DNA from: Flexithrix dorotheae DSM 6795
Lineage (GTDB): Bacteria; Bacteroidota; Bacteroidia; Cytophagales; Flammeovirgaceae
Assembly: GCF_000379765.1 (NCBI RefSeq)
Contig: NZ_KB903465.1
Coordinates: 124,001-188,000 of the forward strand
Reading direction: 5' to 3'
Length of the DNA stretch: 64,000 nucleotides
The notes under the pieces were generated by a model, which saw nothing but the letters and a program-made list of their open reading frames with translations, made no database searches and was not told where the DNA came from. The position numbers and the translations under genes were made by a program. This document shows positions 7,940 through 18,862 of the stretch, in pieces (the first letter of the stretch is position 1; every line of letters begins with the position of its first letter).

Positions 7940-10900
7940 TTATTTTTTCAAAAACTTTTTTACAACTTTTGATCGCCCATTATTTATTTCCACAAAATAC
8001 ATCCCAGGTTTATATGAGCTAATATCGATAGTCCTGGAATTTTTATTAATGTTTGCTTTATTTAACTCTGTCAATAGCATCAGCTTTCCAGTCAAATCTA
8101 TAATTTTAATACTATATTCATCCATGACTGATGAACTAAAAGATATATTTAAATCATTTTGAGCTGGATTTGGGTATAAACCAACTTGCTCTAAATCAGA
8201 AGAAATTTCTTTATCCAATACTTTATCCAATACTTTATCCAAAGAACCATAAGCATTTCTGGATGCAGCAGATTGATGGACTTCACTCTCTACTATTAAA
8301 TAATCCACAGCTCCCCAACTACTATTCGCTTTAATAAAAAGTGAATGCTTCCCTTCGGAAATTTGAATAGGTTCTGAAATCATATCTCCCCAATATGCCC
8401 CCCCAAAATGACTACTAAAATCAGAAACAGAACCAGGATCTCCATTCAAAGAAATACTATTATTGTCTAATTTGAATAAATAACCATTTGGCCAATAAAC
8501 CATTGAATTATGGGTATGTCCTGATCTTACTCTTAGTTTAAGCGTGTAATTGCCAGAAGAAGGTACATCAAAATCAATTTTAAATTCGTCTCCGTTATCA
8601 AAAATGGCTACTGCTCTTCCAGAATCATCGCTATAAACTGGAGAGGAGAATTCGGTAACATTACTTTTAGAACCCTGATTATTTATTACAATAAAATGCT
8701 CCTCCGCTTCATACTTTTGAGAGGCAGGTTCTATAACACTATTTTCAATAACAAATGTTCCTTCAGCAGCAAATTTGGATGATAATTTCCCACAACCCTT
8801 AGTTTGAACACTCCATTGATAAGTCCCAGGCTTTAAATTTGTCACTTTAAAAATAGGATGAATTCCTACATTACTTTCTTCAACTAGTCCATAACCAGTA
8901 ATAAAATTTGCTTCACCTGACAAGATTAATTCATCTCCTTTTTTTACATACAAATTATAAGATTCATGCTCTTCCGGTCTTCTAACATTGTCCCATGTGA
9001 GTAAGGCAGAACTTGAATCAACTAGGGCATTTAAATTTGTGGGTACAATTGGAAGAGGTTTAGATTGAAAAGACTGATTGATTAATAACTTCCCATCTTT
9101 AGTGAAGATATCTAAAAATCCATCTCCATTGTAGTCCACTTTGGCAATCACGTTAGTTAATCCATTTAAGGTATTATTGGGATAAATTGGGGATGGAATA
9201 CCTGTATCTGAAAATTGCCCACTACCATTATTTTCATAGTAGGTTTCTGCTTTAATGTCAAGATCTCCATCACCATCGTAGTCAAACCACTCGCCATAAA
9301 GCTGATCGGGTAAACCTACATTCATATCTTCAAAAATACCTGAGGAGTTTTGTTGTAGAAGTTTTGTCCAATAATTAAAAACACCATTATCATATTTATA
9401 TCCGTGGTGTAAAAAATCAACCAAACCATCCTGATTATAATCTGCCCAAGATCCAACCCCCCTCACATTTCTCGCATTATTTTCAAAAAGAGTTTTATCC
9501 GCTTTATTTAATTCCACAATAAAGTCATAAGAGGTCTGGATATCATAACGTCCTATTGATAACTCCAAATCACCATCCTGATCAACATCAATCCATTTAA
9601 AATTAAATACACCATAAACATCAAAACTCTGAATCATTTCCACATAATTTCCTTCCTGATTCTCAATTATCCTTAATTCTGTATCATAACCTAAAAAAGA
9701 ATAAAGTAAAAAATCAAAATCACCATCACTATCAAAATCACGCACTTCAAAACTTATGATTTGATCTTCCTCATTATAGGGTAAAGGGATTAAAGAAGCT
9801 GTAAAATTATTTTGATTGTTTGTGTAAAGTTTAATTTGATTACTATACTCTTCCACAACCATTAAATCAAGATCGCCATCATCATCAAAATCCAACCATT
9901 TAGCAAAATAAATATTAGGTGAATTTGGTATTCCTTGTAAAAGCTGACTTTGATATAACAAACCTGATTCTCCTTCAGCAATTTCAACTTCAAAAAAATC
10001 TATCCCACCCATTGCCTTATCGGCTCTAACTTCTAAAAAATAATTCCCTTTTTTCAACTCCAAAACAGGAGATTTAAGATCACCCCAGTAGGATTCACCA
10101 AAAGTATCATTGACTTGGAAAATTGAATTATTATCTCCAGAAAAATTCAATCTAACATCATCTACAAAAAAGGAATATCCAGAATGCCAAAAGCTTTGGC
10201 TATCGGTAGCATCGCCACTTCGTACTCGTGCATTTAATACATAAGTACCATCTTCAGGAATTGAAAAGTTAACATGGATTTGGTCATTTTTGTCAGGGAA
10301 TCCAACCACTTTACGAACCTTTCCATTTTCCAATAAATCTTCAAAAACAGTAATTAAACCATTTCCTAAAAAATCCTGATTTACGTAATAGAAATCCTCC
10401 ACCTCATATTTTGCTAAAGGAGGAGTTTCATAAACAAGTAAAGTCCACTTTAATTCTCGTTCAACATAATTGTCAGGGTTTTCAGCCTCGTAAACTTTTA
10501 TGGTTGACGAAATTGTAATTGGATATAACGAATTTGAGCGATCTGCTTCTAATTCACCTGAAATTAATCCAGTCCTCTCATTTATCCATAACCCTTCAGG
10601 TAATCCCATTGCCACATAAACAAGTGAATCATTTTCTTCATCGATAGCTTCAACTTGTAGGGAAACCGATTCACTTATAAATCTCTTCTGAGTAGATAAA
10701 GGACTTATTTGAGGTTTTTGATTTGGGATAACTTCTTGAATTACTTCCAAATAATCAACAGCCCCCCAACTGCTTTTACATTCAATAGTTAATTCGTGAT
10801 TTCCAGCACTAAGTTCAACTCCATTTAAAACCATATTCCCCCAATAAGATCCTCCAAAGGCGGACTGAAAAGTGGAAATACTATTTACATCACCAACAAA

Positions 10901-11269
10901 ATTAACAGAATTACCATCTAATGTAAAAGCGTAACCATTTGGCCAATATGATTCAGGCGCATTGTTATAACCAGACCTCAAGTTTATTTTCAACTGAATC
11001 ATTCCGGATGATTCTATTTCAAAAGCTATTTTCAACCTATCACCATTATCAAACAATGTCACTGCTTTTCCTGTACCATCAGCATAAATCGATTCTGGGA
11101 ATTCAATTATATCTCCTTTGCTACCTACATCAGTCACCACACTAAAATAATTTTCTGCTTCGTAGATTGTACTTTGATTCGTTTCAATATTAGGAACAGG
11201 AAAAAAACCAAAGGATTTACTAAATTGTATTAACAACAATAACAATAAGGAAAGGGTGTATTTTACCAT
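7940..11269 (-). CDS. Modular T9SS-secreted surface protein (CBM-like, FG-GAP, FnIII, sorting domain)
   Basis: 1109 residues. Signal peptide about 1-21. Carbohydrate-binding-like beta-sandwich modules at about 36-177, 287-429 and 852-995 share the signature YWPNGYxFxLD ... GGxYWGDM ... SWGAVDYL. An Ig-like stretch covers 183-280. Six calcium-binding FG-GAP/VCBS-type repeats between 450 and 735 show DxDxDG motifs (DFDDDGDLD, DFDSDGDFD, DVDQDGDLE, DYNQDGLVD, DYDGDGDLD, DYNGDGFLD). A fibronectin III-like domain spans 740-843. The C terminus (about 1029-1109) is a type A T9SS sorting domain, beginning LYPNPAQNDLNISF. The protein is therefore expected at the cell surface or secreted through the Por machinery. 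It has the same module order as the upstream 2342-residue protein and looks like its shorter paralogue. No catalytic domain is visible; glycan binding or adhesion is inferred. Confidence 0.85.
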   Translation of the reverse strand: MVKYTLSLLLLLLIQFSKSFGFFPVPNIETNQSTIYEAENYFSVVTDVGSKGDIIEFPESIYADGTGKAVTLFDNGDRLKIAFEIESSGMIQLKINLRSGYNNAPESYWPNGYAFTLDGNSVNFVGDVNSISTFQSAFGGSYWGNMVLNGVELSAGNHELTIECKSSWGAVDYLEVIQEVIPNQKPQISPLSTQKRFISESVSLQVEAIDEENDSLVYVAMGLPEGLWINERTGLISGELEADRSNSLYPITISSTIKVYEAENPDNYVERELKWTLLVYETPPLAKYEVEDFYYVNQDFLGNGLITVFEDLLENGKVRKVVGFPDKNDQIHVNFSIPEDGTYVLNARVRSGDATDSQSFWHSGYSFFVDDVRLNFSGDNNSIFQVNDTFGESYWGDLKSPVLELKKGNYFLEVRADKAMGGIDFFEVEIAEGESGLLYQSQLLQGIPNSPNIYFAKWLDFDDDGDLDLMVVEEYSNQIKLYTNNQNNFTASLIPLPYNEEDQIISFEVRDFDSDGDFDFLLYSFLGYDTELRIIENQEGNYVEMIQSFDVYGVFNFKWIDVDQDGDLELSIGRYDIQTSYDFIVELNKADKTLFENNARNVRGVGSWADYNQDGLVDFLHHGYKYDNGVFNYWTKLLQQNSSGIFEDMNVGLPDQLYGEWFDYDGDGDLDIKAETYYENNGSGQFSDTGIPSPIYPNNTLNGLTNVIAKVDYNGDGFLDIFTKDGKLLINQSFQSKPLPIVPTNLNALVDSSSALLTWDNVRRPEEHESYNLYVKKGDELILSGEANFITGYGLVEESNVGIHPIFKVTNLKPGTYQWSVQTKGCGKLSSKFAAEGTFVIENSVIEPASQKYEAEEHFIVINNQGSKSNVTEFSSPVYSDDSGRAVAIFDNGDEFKIDFDVPSSGNYTLKLRVRSGHTHNSMVYWPNGYLFKLDNNSISLNGDPGSVSDFSSHFGGAYWGDMISEPIQISEGKHSLFIKANSSWGAVDYLIVESEVHQSAASRNAYGSLDKVLDKVLDKEISSDLEQVGLYPNPAQNDLNISFSSSVMDEYSIKIIDLTGKLMLLTELNKANINKNSRTIDISSYKPGMYFVEINNGRSKVVKKFLKK
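8209..8244 (-). repeat. 12-bp tandem repeat in the surface-protein linker
   Basis: The unit CTTTATCCAATA occurs twice exactly (8209-8220, 8221-8232) and a third time nearly (8233-8244). It encodes the linker LDKVLDKVLDKE between the last binding module and the sorting domain. The 12-bp unit keeps frame, so copy changes would only alter linker length. Confidence 0.85.
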
Positions 11270-11478
11270 AACAAGCTGGATTTAAAAATTAACAAAAAAA
11301 TAGATAGTTAAAAAATAATTCGCCTAATTTGGTAAAAATCAATATTATATATTAATGTGTAATATACAATCAAAACAAATGCTCAGCTGTTAACAATAGT
11401 TAATTCCACTTTTTTTTAAACAGGTCGCTCTTTAAAGGGATTAACTTCATCAAAAAGCTATTTGAAAAAATCCAGAAT

Positions 11479-14400
11479 TTAAAAGCTCTGATTTTCTTTT
11501 ATAATTCTGGTTTTATAACTGTATGTACCGGTACTTATAGTCAGAATATATAATCCCTGTTGAAGATTTTCAAGGTTTAAAACTTTTCTAAAGTCCTGAC
11601 TATTTTTTTCAAAAACCTGCTGATCAAGTATTTTTCCCAGTACATCATAAATCACTAAACTGTAACTTCCATTTATTTGATTCTTTAATAAAATCGAAAA
11701 TTCATTTTTAACCGGATTAGGAAAAACACTAATTCCTTCCAGACTAATTTCGTCTTCAAGCCCGGTTACAGATTTATTTTCAATAATTATTTTCTCGTTG
11801 CCTACTATTACTGTCACTTCCTTTTCTTCATTACTTTTATCTATACCTAATGAAAGGCTTCCCAAATCAAGCGGAATACCCTGGTAATCAGCCAATACCC
11901 TGTATTCATTGATGGCTAGTCCTTCAAACACGAAATTCCCTTCTTCATCAGAATAAGTCTCGGCAATGACCTCATTTATATTTAATTGAAGAATATAAAG
12001 CCGAACATTTGGCAAAGGATCTCCTTCTGCATTCCCACTTACAATTCTTCCTCCGGAAAAATTAGAACTAGCCACCACTTTTCCTTTTATAGAAGAGTTT
12101 CCCCCTACTACGGCAGCCATCTGCTGGATAATAATATTTTGATTGAGACTATCACTGGAAAGTGTTACTTTATTAGCATCAGCTCTGATAATCACATCTC
12201 CAAAATATGTATCAAGCAGATTTGGAAATACTTTTTTATCAGGTATGGCCTTAATGAAATATCTGCCTTGAGGAACATCAGTGAAAACATAGAGATCACT
12301 CTCCACAATTTCCTGAGAAGTAAAATTCTGGAATTTTCCATCTTCCTGTTCCTGATACAACACCACTTTCGCATGCTTTACCCTCTCCCCGTTTTTCTGG
12401 AATAAAATACCTCCGATGCTATAACCTACTTCAGTTTGGGTTAAGAAAATACTAAATGCTTCCTGATAACTTCCACCATTTCCATCCTGAGCTTCTATCC
12501 TTACGCTAAAGACCTTTTGTTCGGTGTAGCGAAATATTCCCCCCGAAAAAATTTCATTTCCAATAATGAAAAACTTGCCATTATCATCATCTCCTTCTCC
12601 TTCTATGAGATAAAATGTATGATTATCGAATTCATCTGGGTCTGAACTAGTTAGTTTTCCAACAAGTGTGCCCACAGGCGCATTTTCCACCAAATTCACA
12701 TTGGAGAGTTTAATATCATCGGGATTACGATTTGCTGGTGATTCATCCACATCGGAGACTAGAATAACAAATTCTTTATGAAAAACACCTCCATTCCCAT
12801 CACTTACAGCCACTTTGATTTTATGACTTTCCTTTTCTTCAAAGTCGAAATTAATTTTGGTAAAAAGGCTGTCTCCTTTGGCTTCAAAAAGCTGGTCACC
12901 ACCAAAATCAGCCAATACAGAAAATTGATGACTATCCAAGCTATCTAAATCCTCCACGGAAAGCTTCCCTAAAAAAGCGCCTTTACCTTCATTTTCATTA
13001 ATAATTATATTTGATATCAGAATATCAGTTGGTAAATTATTCCCTATTGTTTCTTCTACATCTTCAATATTTATAGAAAAAACCTTCTCAAAACTCCCTC
13101 CATTTCCATCTGAAACCTGGATCCTTATCTGATAGGATTTCTTTTCCTCAAAATCGAAAATTACTGCATTTTTAAGCTGCCCATTTTCAATAATAAAACT
13201 ACCATTATCTTCACTTCCTTCTCCATTAAGAGCCAGACCAAACGAAAGCACATCTGCGGAATCCGTATCAATACCTGTTAAATCCCCAATATTGGAACCT
13301 GGCAGTACGTTTTCCTTAATATTATTGTTTGAAAGCAAAATATCGGTTGGTGAGGAATTTTCCACACTTTCCTCTTTGTCAATTACAGTTACAATAATGA
13401 TTTTTTCGAATTCTCCTTCATTGTTATCAGTTACCTTAATCCTCAAACTGAAGGTTTTTTGAGTTTCAAAATCAAACACTTTGGCCGATCTTAATTGGTC
13501 ACCTTCAATCTGGAATTTATCGTTGTCAAGGGCTCCTTCTCCATCAGCAAATTCAAAAGTATGGGAATCTTCAATATCCGGATCATCAGCTGATAAAACT
13601 CCAATTAATGCTCCCGGAGCCTGTTCCTCTTCTATTCCCGAATTGTCAATTAAAATATCTGTAGGAAGCTGGTTTTCAGGAGCTTCTTCTTCGTCCAATA
13701 CCTGAATTGTAAATTCCTGTTTTACAAAAGCCCCATATTCATCTTTTGCTAAAACAATAACCTTCAAGAACTCTTGTGTCTCAAAATCAAAAACTGTTTT
13801 AGTTTTCAACAGATTATTATCAATTACAAATTTAGTACTATCCAAACCTCCTCTTATCTCAAACTGATGTACCTGAAAAGTATCAGGATCAATGGTGCTT
13901 AGCTCGCCAACTATACTTCCAATAGGAAGGTTTTCCTTAATCGTATTGCCCGATAATGCTACTGCGGTAGGCGATGAGTTTTCGAAAACATCTTTTACAT
14001 TAATCGTAAAGTTTTCAGCTAATACCCCACCTTTTTTATCAGAAACTTTCACCCTGATCGTAAAACTCTGGTTTTGTTCAAAATCGAAAATTTCCCGGGT
14101 AATCAACTTATTTTCATCAATAGCAAATTTTTCATTATCGTTACTTCCTTCTACCAGGGAAAATTCGAGTTGATCAAAAAAATCAGGGTCTTTACCGGAA
14201 AAAACTCCAATTTCTGTATTTATTTTTTCATTCTCTCCAACTTCATTTTGGCTCAATTTCAACTCCGATGGAGGTCTGTTTGATCTTACCCCTCCTACTT
14301 TTTCCACAAACAGATAATCAACCGCAGCATAGGCCTTGGCAGACTTAATAGCTAAGTTATAAGTTTCACCAACTTCCAGATTTACGGTATCCGAAATCAT

Positions 14401-17400
14401 GTCACCCCAATGCGCACCACCATAATAAGAGCTAAATTCAGAAAGGGTAGTATTATCACCAACAAGTTTCACCTCCTTCCCTTCCAGTTTAAACTGATAA
14501 CCGTTAGGCCAATAAGCCTCATTGGTCACCTCTCCACCTGCTCTTAACCTTACCACCAAGCGGTAACTAGCATTTTCTTCTACATTAAAATCAATTTTAA
14601 ACTCATCATCAACATCAAAAATGCTAACACCTTTTCCAGAGCCATCTTTGTAAATGGGTTCATTAAACTCCTTAACTGTTCCATTCGAACCCACATCATT
14701 TAACACCTGATAATGTTCTTCAGCCTGGAAGAAATTTGGGGATAAGCCGCATTCCCTTTGTATATTTTCCAATGAATAGCAACCAAAAGCATTATTCTTT
14801 ATAATCAGGTTACCAGAAACAAAATCTTTTAACTTATCCAGAATACAACAATCTGATAATAAAGGATTAAAGTTGATTGCCAATTGGGTAATTTTCTGAA
14901 GATTTTCTAATCCTTTTAATGAAGTAAGTTGATCATTACTATGAATTTCCATATTTCCTACCTCTGTTAGATTTTTAAGGCCTTCTATCGAAACCAGATT
15001 TGGGGAATTTTTGATTAAAAGAGTCTCTTTTACAGAAGTTAAAATATGCAATGCATCCAGGTTAGTAATATCAGTTCCATCAATATATAAATTACCTTCC
15101 AACACTCGGCAATTAAACTCATCTACTTCTTTTTGAGTTGTTAATACCCTGTTTTTAAAACAATCATCACATTTTTGAGGCAGGATAAAATCTTCTATTT
15201 CATACTTACACTCAGGATTTTCCTTAAAATAAACAGAAAGGTCAATTGGTTCGCCTGGCTCAGGAGCAAAACCTACGACCATTGGATTAGAAATAACTTC
15301 GAGTTCTTTGTTATTCACTACCAAAGTACCAAATGGTCTGTTAGTAAAATAGATCTCTACTGTTTGAAGAAGAATATTACCAAAGTTGGAACAACTTGTT
15401 TCTGCAAGCACTACTTTATCTATACTACATGGAAAGTCCTTATTGCTAATGGTGAATGAACCTTCACTTGCAAATTTTGAAGCCAGTTGACCACTACCAA
15501 CAGTTTGTACACTCCAATGATAAGTTCCGGGTGCAAGTTCACGTGCCTTGAATATTGGAGCAATACCTACATTTCCTTTTGGCCTTAAAGGGTCACTTTC
15601 TTTAAGCCCACTTCTATAATCCTCGTACTTTAAATGATTCTTGGTTATTTGAGGATAGCCTGTATCTCTATTCGACTCTGAAGTAAATATAGTTTCGTTT
15701 CCTTTTCGAATATATAAGTTATAAGCCTCTTCTTCTTTCCTGACATCATTCCAACTCAAAAGGACACTGTGTGAATTGGGATTCGCTTTTAAATTAGCAG
15801 GAATTTGAGGTTTGGATTTTATTTTATCAGATGAGTTAATATAGAGTTTACCGTCTTTGGTAAAAAAATCAAGATGACCATCCCCATTAAAATCCAATGT
15901 AGTCAGGATATTGGAAACCCCATTTATACTTTTTGGATATACAGGAGTCCTTATACCGGAATTACTAAAATTTTCATTGCCATTATTTTTAAAAAAAGTA
16001 GTTGAACTAATATCAACATCCCCATCTCCATCATAATCAAACCATTCTCCATAAAGCTTATCAGGAAATCCCTTATTTAAATCTTTAAATATTCCAAATT
16101 CACCTTGCATATAAAGCCTTGTCCAAAAATAAAAAGGGCCATTTTCGAATCTATAACCATGCTGCAAAAAATCCTTTAATCCGTCCTTGTTCAAATCCGT
16201 CCATGAGCCTAGTCCAGAAACTCCCCTTTTGGGATAATTAGAAAAGGAATTTTCAGATTTATCATATAGAAGTCTAAAATCTTGAGAATATTGGATTTCA
16301 TGTTCTCTCCCTTGGATGTCCAAATCTCCATCCTGGTCGCTGTCTACCCAATTATACTCAAAGTTACCATAGACATTTAGAAACATAGGAATCTCATCAT
16401 ATGTCCCATTTCCATTATTTTGAAATATGTTTATTTCAGATGTAATGAAACCTGGAACATTATCTGACCCATATATAAGAAAGTCTAAATCTCCATCACT
16501 ATCAAAATCTCTCAGATTTATATTATAAACTAAAAAATTTGATTCAAGATTTAGATTTATTATACTTCGATTAAAATGTCCACTATTATTTCTATAAAAC
16601 TCAATTTCATTGGAATTTTCTCTAGCCAAAAAAAGGTCAAGGTCTCCATCTTTATCTTCATCCACCCATTTCGCGTCCTGGATGTTTTCTAAACTTACTC
16701 CTGAAAGAAGCTGTAGCTTATATAAGTCCTGAGCAGTTCCATCATTTTTCACAATTTCCAAATAATCCACAGCCACCCACGGAGATTCAGCTTCTATTTC
16801 CACATAATATTCTCCTGCTTTGAGATTTAATAAAGGGGATTCCATTTCACCCCAATACGATCCTCCCAAACTATTCTGAAGCCCTGAAAGACTACTATTA
16901 TTACCTATAAAAGATAAATCCACATCATCAATACTAAAAGAATAACCTGAAGGCCAGTATTTGGTTTGGCTGGATTTATCTCCGGCACGTAGTCTTACGA
17001 TTAATTGGTATTTTCCGTCCTCTGGTATTTTGAAACCCAAATGAATCCGATCTCCGACATCAAATAATGCCACCGCTTTTCCTTTACCATCATTGTTTAT
17101 GGCCTCGCCAATAATTTCAACCTTTCCATTTGTCCCTACATCCTTAAAGGTAGTATAATTGTCCTCCATTTCGTATTTACTTGTTGAAGGAACACGGTGA
17201 ATATCAATTTTCCAATTAAATATAAAATTCTCATAGATTGATGGATTATCCTTTAGAGAGACTTTTACAGTTAATGTTGCTTCTGTAGGGTAAAAAAGAT
17301 CAGAGTAGATTTTAGTAACTGTACCTGAAATTAATCCGGTTTCTTTATTAAGCTCCAATCCATTAAAAAATCCACTAATTTGATCGTCTGATTCATAAAC

Positions 17401-18507
17401 CAATTCCCCACCATTAGAAGCACTCGCCTTTAACTGCAAACTCACTTCATCGCCAACAAAACTGGACTGATTGGGAACATCCTCTATAGTAATTTTCACT
17501 TCACCATTATCTTCCACTTCTTCTATTTCCAGGTAGTCTACTCCAGCCCATTTGGCTTTTGCTTCTACGGAAATTTCATTATTGCCAGCATTCAGGTTTA
17601 ATTCGACTGACTCCAATATTCCCCAATAAGATTCACCATATTGAACTATACTATTATAAACTCCTGAAAAACTGATACCAGTATTATTCACACTGATTCC
17701 ATAACCATTTTCTGTCCAATACCTGTCTTTATATCCTGATTCACCTGATCTTAACCGGACTTTTAACTTATATTTTCCTGATTTTGGAATATTAAAAGTC
17801 ATCTTTAATTGGTCTCCAATATCCCAAAGTTTTACGGCAATTTCCCCATTTGGATCTCTTATCCATTCAGGATCGGCTTCAATAGGATATCCTCCCCCAT
17901 CAATCACAGCAACAAAATGATCTTCAAATTCAATTTTATCACCAGAAGGGGGTGGCGGAGGATTTCCTTCTATTTTTTCTATTTCTATATAATCTACACC
18001 TGCCCAGTAAGCTTTTGCTTCTATAGAAATTTCATTGTTATCTGTAGCCTTTAAGGTTAATTCTGGAGAATTCATTATTCCCCAATATGAGGTTCCATAT
18101 TGAATAATACTACTCTGGTCTCCTGTAAAATTAAAAACATTATTATTTACACTTAATTCATATCCGTTTTCTCTCCAATACCTATTGATATCTCCCGATT
18201 CACCGGACCTTAACCGTACTTTTATTAGATATTTTCCATCTTCTGGTACCTGAAATTCCATTTTTAACTTATCTCCAGCATCCCATAGTTTTACAGCTAC
18301 TTCACCGTTTGGATCTTTTATCCAATCATAATCCGCTTCAATAACACTTTTTGTTCCTTCATCGGTCACTACCACAAAATTATTTTCAACCTCAATTCGG
18401 GTAGCATTTATTTTATGCTCAATGGAAGAATAGGAAAAGGAGCTTATTGTAGTAAAAAGCAAGGTGGTGAAAACCAGTTGAAAATAATAGTTGTTATTCA
18501 TATTCAT
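11479..18507 (-). CDS. Giant modular T9SS-secreted protein with cadherin-like repeats
   Basis: 2342 residues. Signal peptide about 1-28. Carbohydrate-binding-like modules at about 36-177, 193-328, 445-586 and 1260-1402. An Ig-like segment at 340-435. Six FG-GAP/VCBS-type calcium motifs between 610 and 885 (for example DEDKDGDLD, DYDGDGDVD). A fibronectin-like domain at 900-1022. A leucine-rich receptor-L-like domain at about 1115-1253. Six cadherin-like repeats between 1411 and 2024, each of roughly 95 residues, with recurring PTDILLS, ENxxxG and FDFExxxxFxIRIKVSD. Two carboxypeptidase-regulatory-like beta domains at about 2029-2110 and 2138-2235. A T9SS sorting domain begins at about 2258 (ISVFPNPVKNEF). 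The first two binding modules are joined by a short Pro-rich linker (PPPPP). The protein is probably a calcium-stabilised surface adhesin or polysaccharide-binding scaffold. The module order shared with the gene downstream (7940-11269) suggests duplication followed by gain of the LRR and cadherin part. No catalytic motif was seen. Confidence 0.88.
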   Translation of the reverse strand: MNMNNNYYFQLVFTTLLFTTISSFSYSSIEHKINATRIEVENNFVVVTDEGTKSVIEADYDWIKDPNGEVAVKLWDAGDKLKMEFQVPEDGKYLIKVRLRSGESGDINRYWRENGYELSVNNNVFNFTGDQSSIIQYGTSYWGIMNSPELTLKATDNNEISIEAKAYWAGVDYIEIEKIEGNPPPPPSGDKIEFEDHFVAVIDGGGYPIEADPEWIRDPNGEIAVKLWDIGDQLKMTFNIPKSGKYKLKVRLRSGESGYKDRYWTENGYGISVNNTGISFSGVYNSIVQYGESYWGILESVELNLNAGNNEISVEAKAKWAGVDYLEIEEVEDNGEVKITIEDVPNQSSFVGDEVSLQLKASASNGGELVYESDDQISGFFNGLELNKETGLISGTVTKIYSDLFYPTEATLTVKVSLKDNPSIYENFIFNWKIDIHRVPSTSKYEMEDNYTTFKDVGTNGKVEIIGEAINNDGKGKAVALFDVGDRIHLGFKIPEDGKYQLIVRLRAGDKSSQTKYWPSGYSFSIDDVDLSFIGNNSSLSGLQNSLGGSYWGEMESPLLNLKAGEYYVEIEAESPWVAVDYLEIVKNDGTAQDLYKLQLLSGVSLENIQDAKWVDEDKDGDLDLFLARENSNEIEFYRNNSGHFNRSIINLNLESNFLVYNINLRDFDSDGDLDFLIYGSDNVPGFITSEINIFQNNGNGTYDEIPMFLNVYGNFEYNWVDSDQDGDLDIQGREHEIQYSQDFRLLYDKSENSFSNYPKRGVSGLGSWTDLNKDGLKDFLQHGYRFENGPFYFWTRLYMQGEFGIFKDLNKGFPDKLYGEWFDYDGDGDVDISSTTFFKNNGNENFSNSGIRTPVYPKSINGVSNILTTLDFNGDGHLDFFTKDGKLYINSSDKIKSKPQIPANLKANPNSHSVLLSWNDVRKEEEAYNLYIRKGNETIFTSESNRDTGYPQITKNHLKYEDYRSGLKESDPLRPKGNVGIAPIFKARELAPGTYHWSVQTVGSGQLASKFASEGSFTISNKDFPCSIDKVVLAETSCSNFGNILLQTVEIYFTNRPFGTLVVNNKELEVISNPMVVGFAPEPGEPIDLSVYFKENPECKYEIEDFILPQKCDDCFKNRVLTTQKEVDEFNCRVLEGNLYIDGTDITNLDALHILTSVKETLLIKNSPNLVSIEGLKNLTEVGNMEIHSNDQLTSLKGLENLQKITQLAINFNPLLSDCCILDKLKDFVSGNLIIKNNAFGCYSLENIQRECGLSPNFFQAEEHYQVLNDVGSNGTVKEFNEPIYKDGSGKGVSIFDVDDEFKIDFNVEENASYRLVVRLRAGGEVTNEAYWPNGYQFKLEGKEVKLVGDNTTLSEFSSYYGGAHWGDMISDTVNLEVGETYNLAIKSAKAYAAVDYLFVEKVGGVRSNRPPSELKLSQNEVGENEKINTEIGVFSGKDPDFFDQLEFSLVEGSNDNEKFAIDENKLITREIFDFEQNQSFTIRVKVSDKKGGVLAENFTINVKDVFENSSPTAVALSGNTIKENLPIGSIVGELSTIDPDTFQVHQFEIRGGLDSTKFVIDNNLLKTKTVFDFETQEFLKVIVLAKDEYGAFVKQEFTIQVLDEEEAPENQLPTDILIDNSGIEEEQAPGALIGVLSADDPDIEDSHTFEFADGEGALDNDKFQIEGDQLRSAKVFDFETQKTFSLRIKVTDNNEGEFEKIIIVTVIDKEESVENSSPTDILLSNNNIKENVLPGSNIGDLTGIDTDSADVLSFGLALNGEGSEDNGSFIIENGQLKNAVIFDFEEKKSYQIRIQVSDGNGGSFEKVFSINIEDVEETIGNNLPTDILISNIIINENEGKGAFLGKLSVEDLDSLDSHQFSVLADFGGDQLFEAKGDSLFTKINFDFEEKESHKIKVAVSDGNGGVFHKEFVILVSDVDESPANRNPDDIKLSNVNLVENAPVGTLVGKLTSSDPDEFDNHTFYLIEGEGDDDNGKFFIIGNEIFSGGIFRYTEQKVFSVRIEAQDGNGGSYQEAFSIFLTQTEVGYSIGGILFQKNGERVKHAKVVLYQEQEDGKFQNFTSQEIVESDLYVFTDVPQGRYFIKAIPDKKVFPNLLDTYFGDVIIRADANKVTLSSDSLNQNIIIQQMAAVVGGNSSIKGKVVASSNFSGGRIVSGNAEGDPLPNVRLYILQLNINEVIAETYSDEEGNFVFEGLAINEYRVLADYQGIPLDLGSLSLGIDKSNEEKEVTVIVGNEKIIIENKSVTGLEDEISLEGISVFPNPVKNEFSILLKNQINGSYSLVIYDVLGKILDQQVFEKNSQDFRKVLNLENLQQGLYILTISTGTYSYKTRIIKENQSF

Positions 18508-18862
18508 AGATCAGTTAAACACAGTCTTAAAAAATAGTAGTCCAGTTATCTTGCTTATAGGAATTCCCCCCATCAATTCACAACTCAGAATTGACCAAAA
18601 ATGAGGATAGTAAAATACAGTTCTGTACGTAGTTAAAATGCAATTTTAGAATTGTTCTACAAGACTCTCAAATATGCTAAATTTTATTTTTAATTTTGGT
18701 TAACAAATGTTAATCACCGCAATAATTATTGGTTAAATAAGGATTAAATCAGTTTTTTATTTCAGAAAACAACAAAACCTTCCAATAATGAAAGGTTTAT
18801 CATACTAAAATTCACCAAAACTTAACGGACTGGAAACATGATAAGATCAGGTCATCTTATCT
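18508..18862. other. 355-bp intergenic region upstream of the giant surface protein
   Basis: AT-rich, with no supported gene. It should hold the minus-strand promoter for 11479-18507, but I find no exact -33/-7 pair. No terminator, tRNA or repeat is obvious. Confidence 0.5.

Noticed and set aside
12400-14300. Tandem cadherin-like repeats considered as a CRISPR or DNA repeat array
   Set aside because: The units are about 290 bp long, diverged at DNA level and in frame as protein domains.
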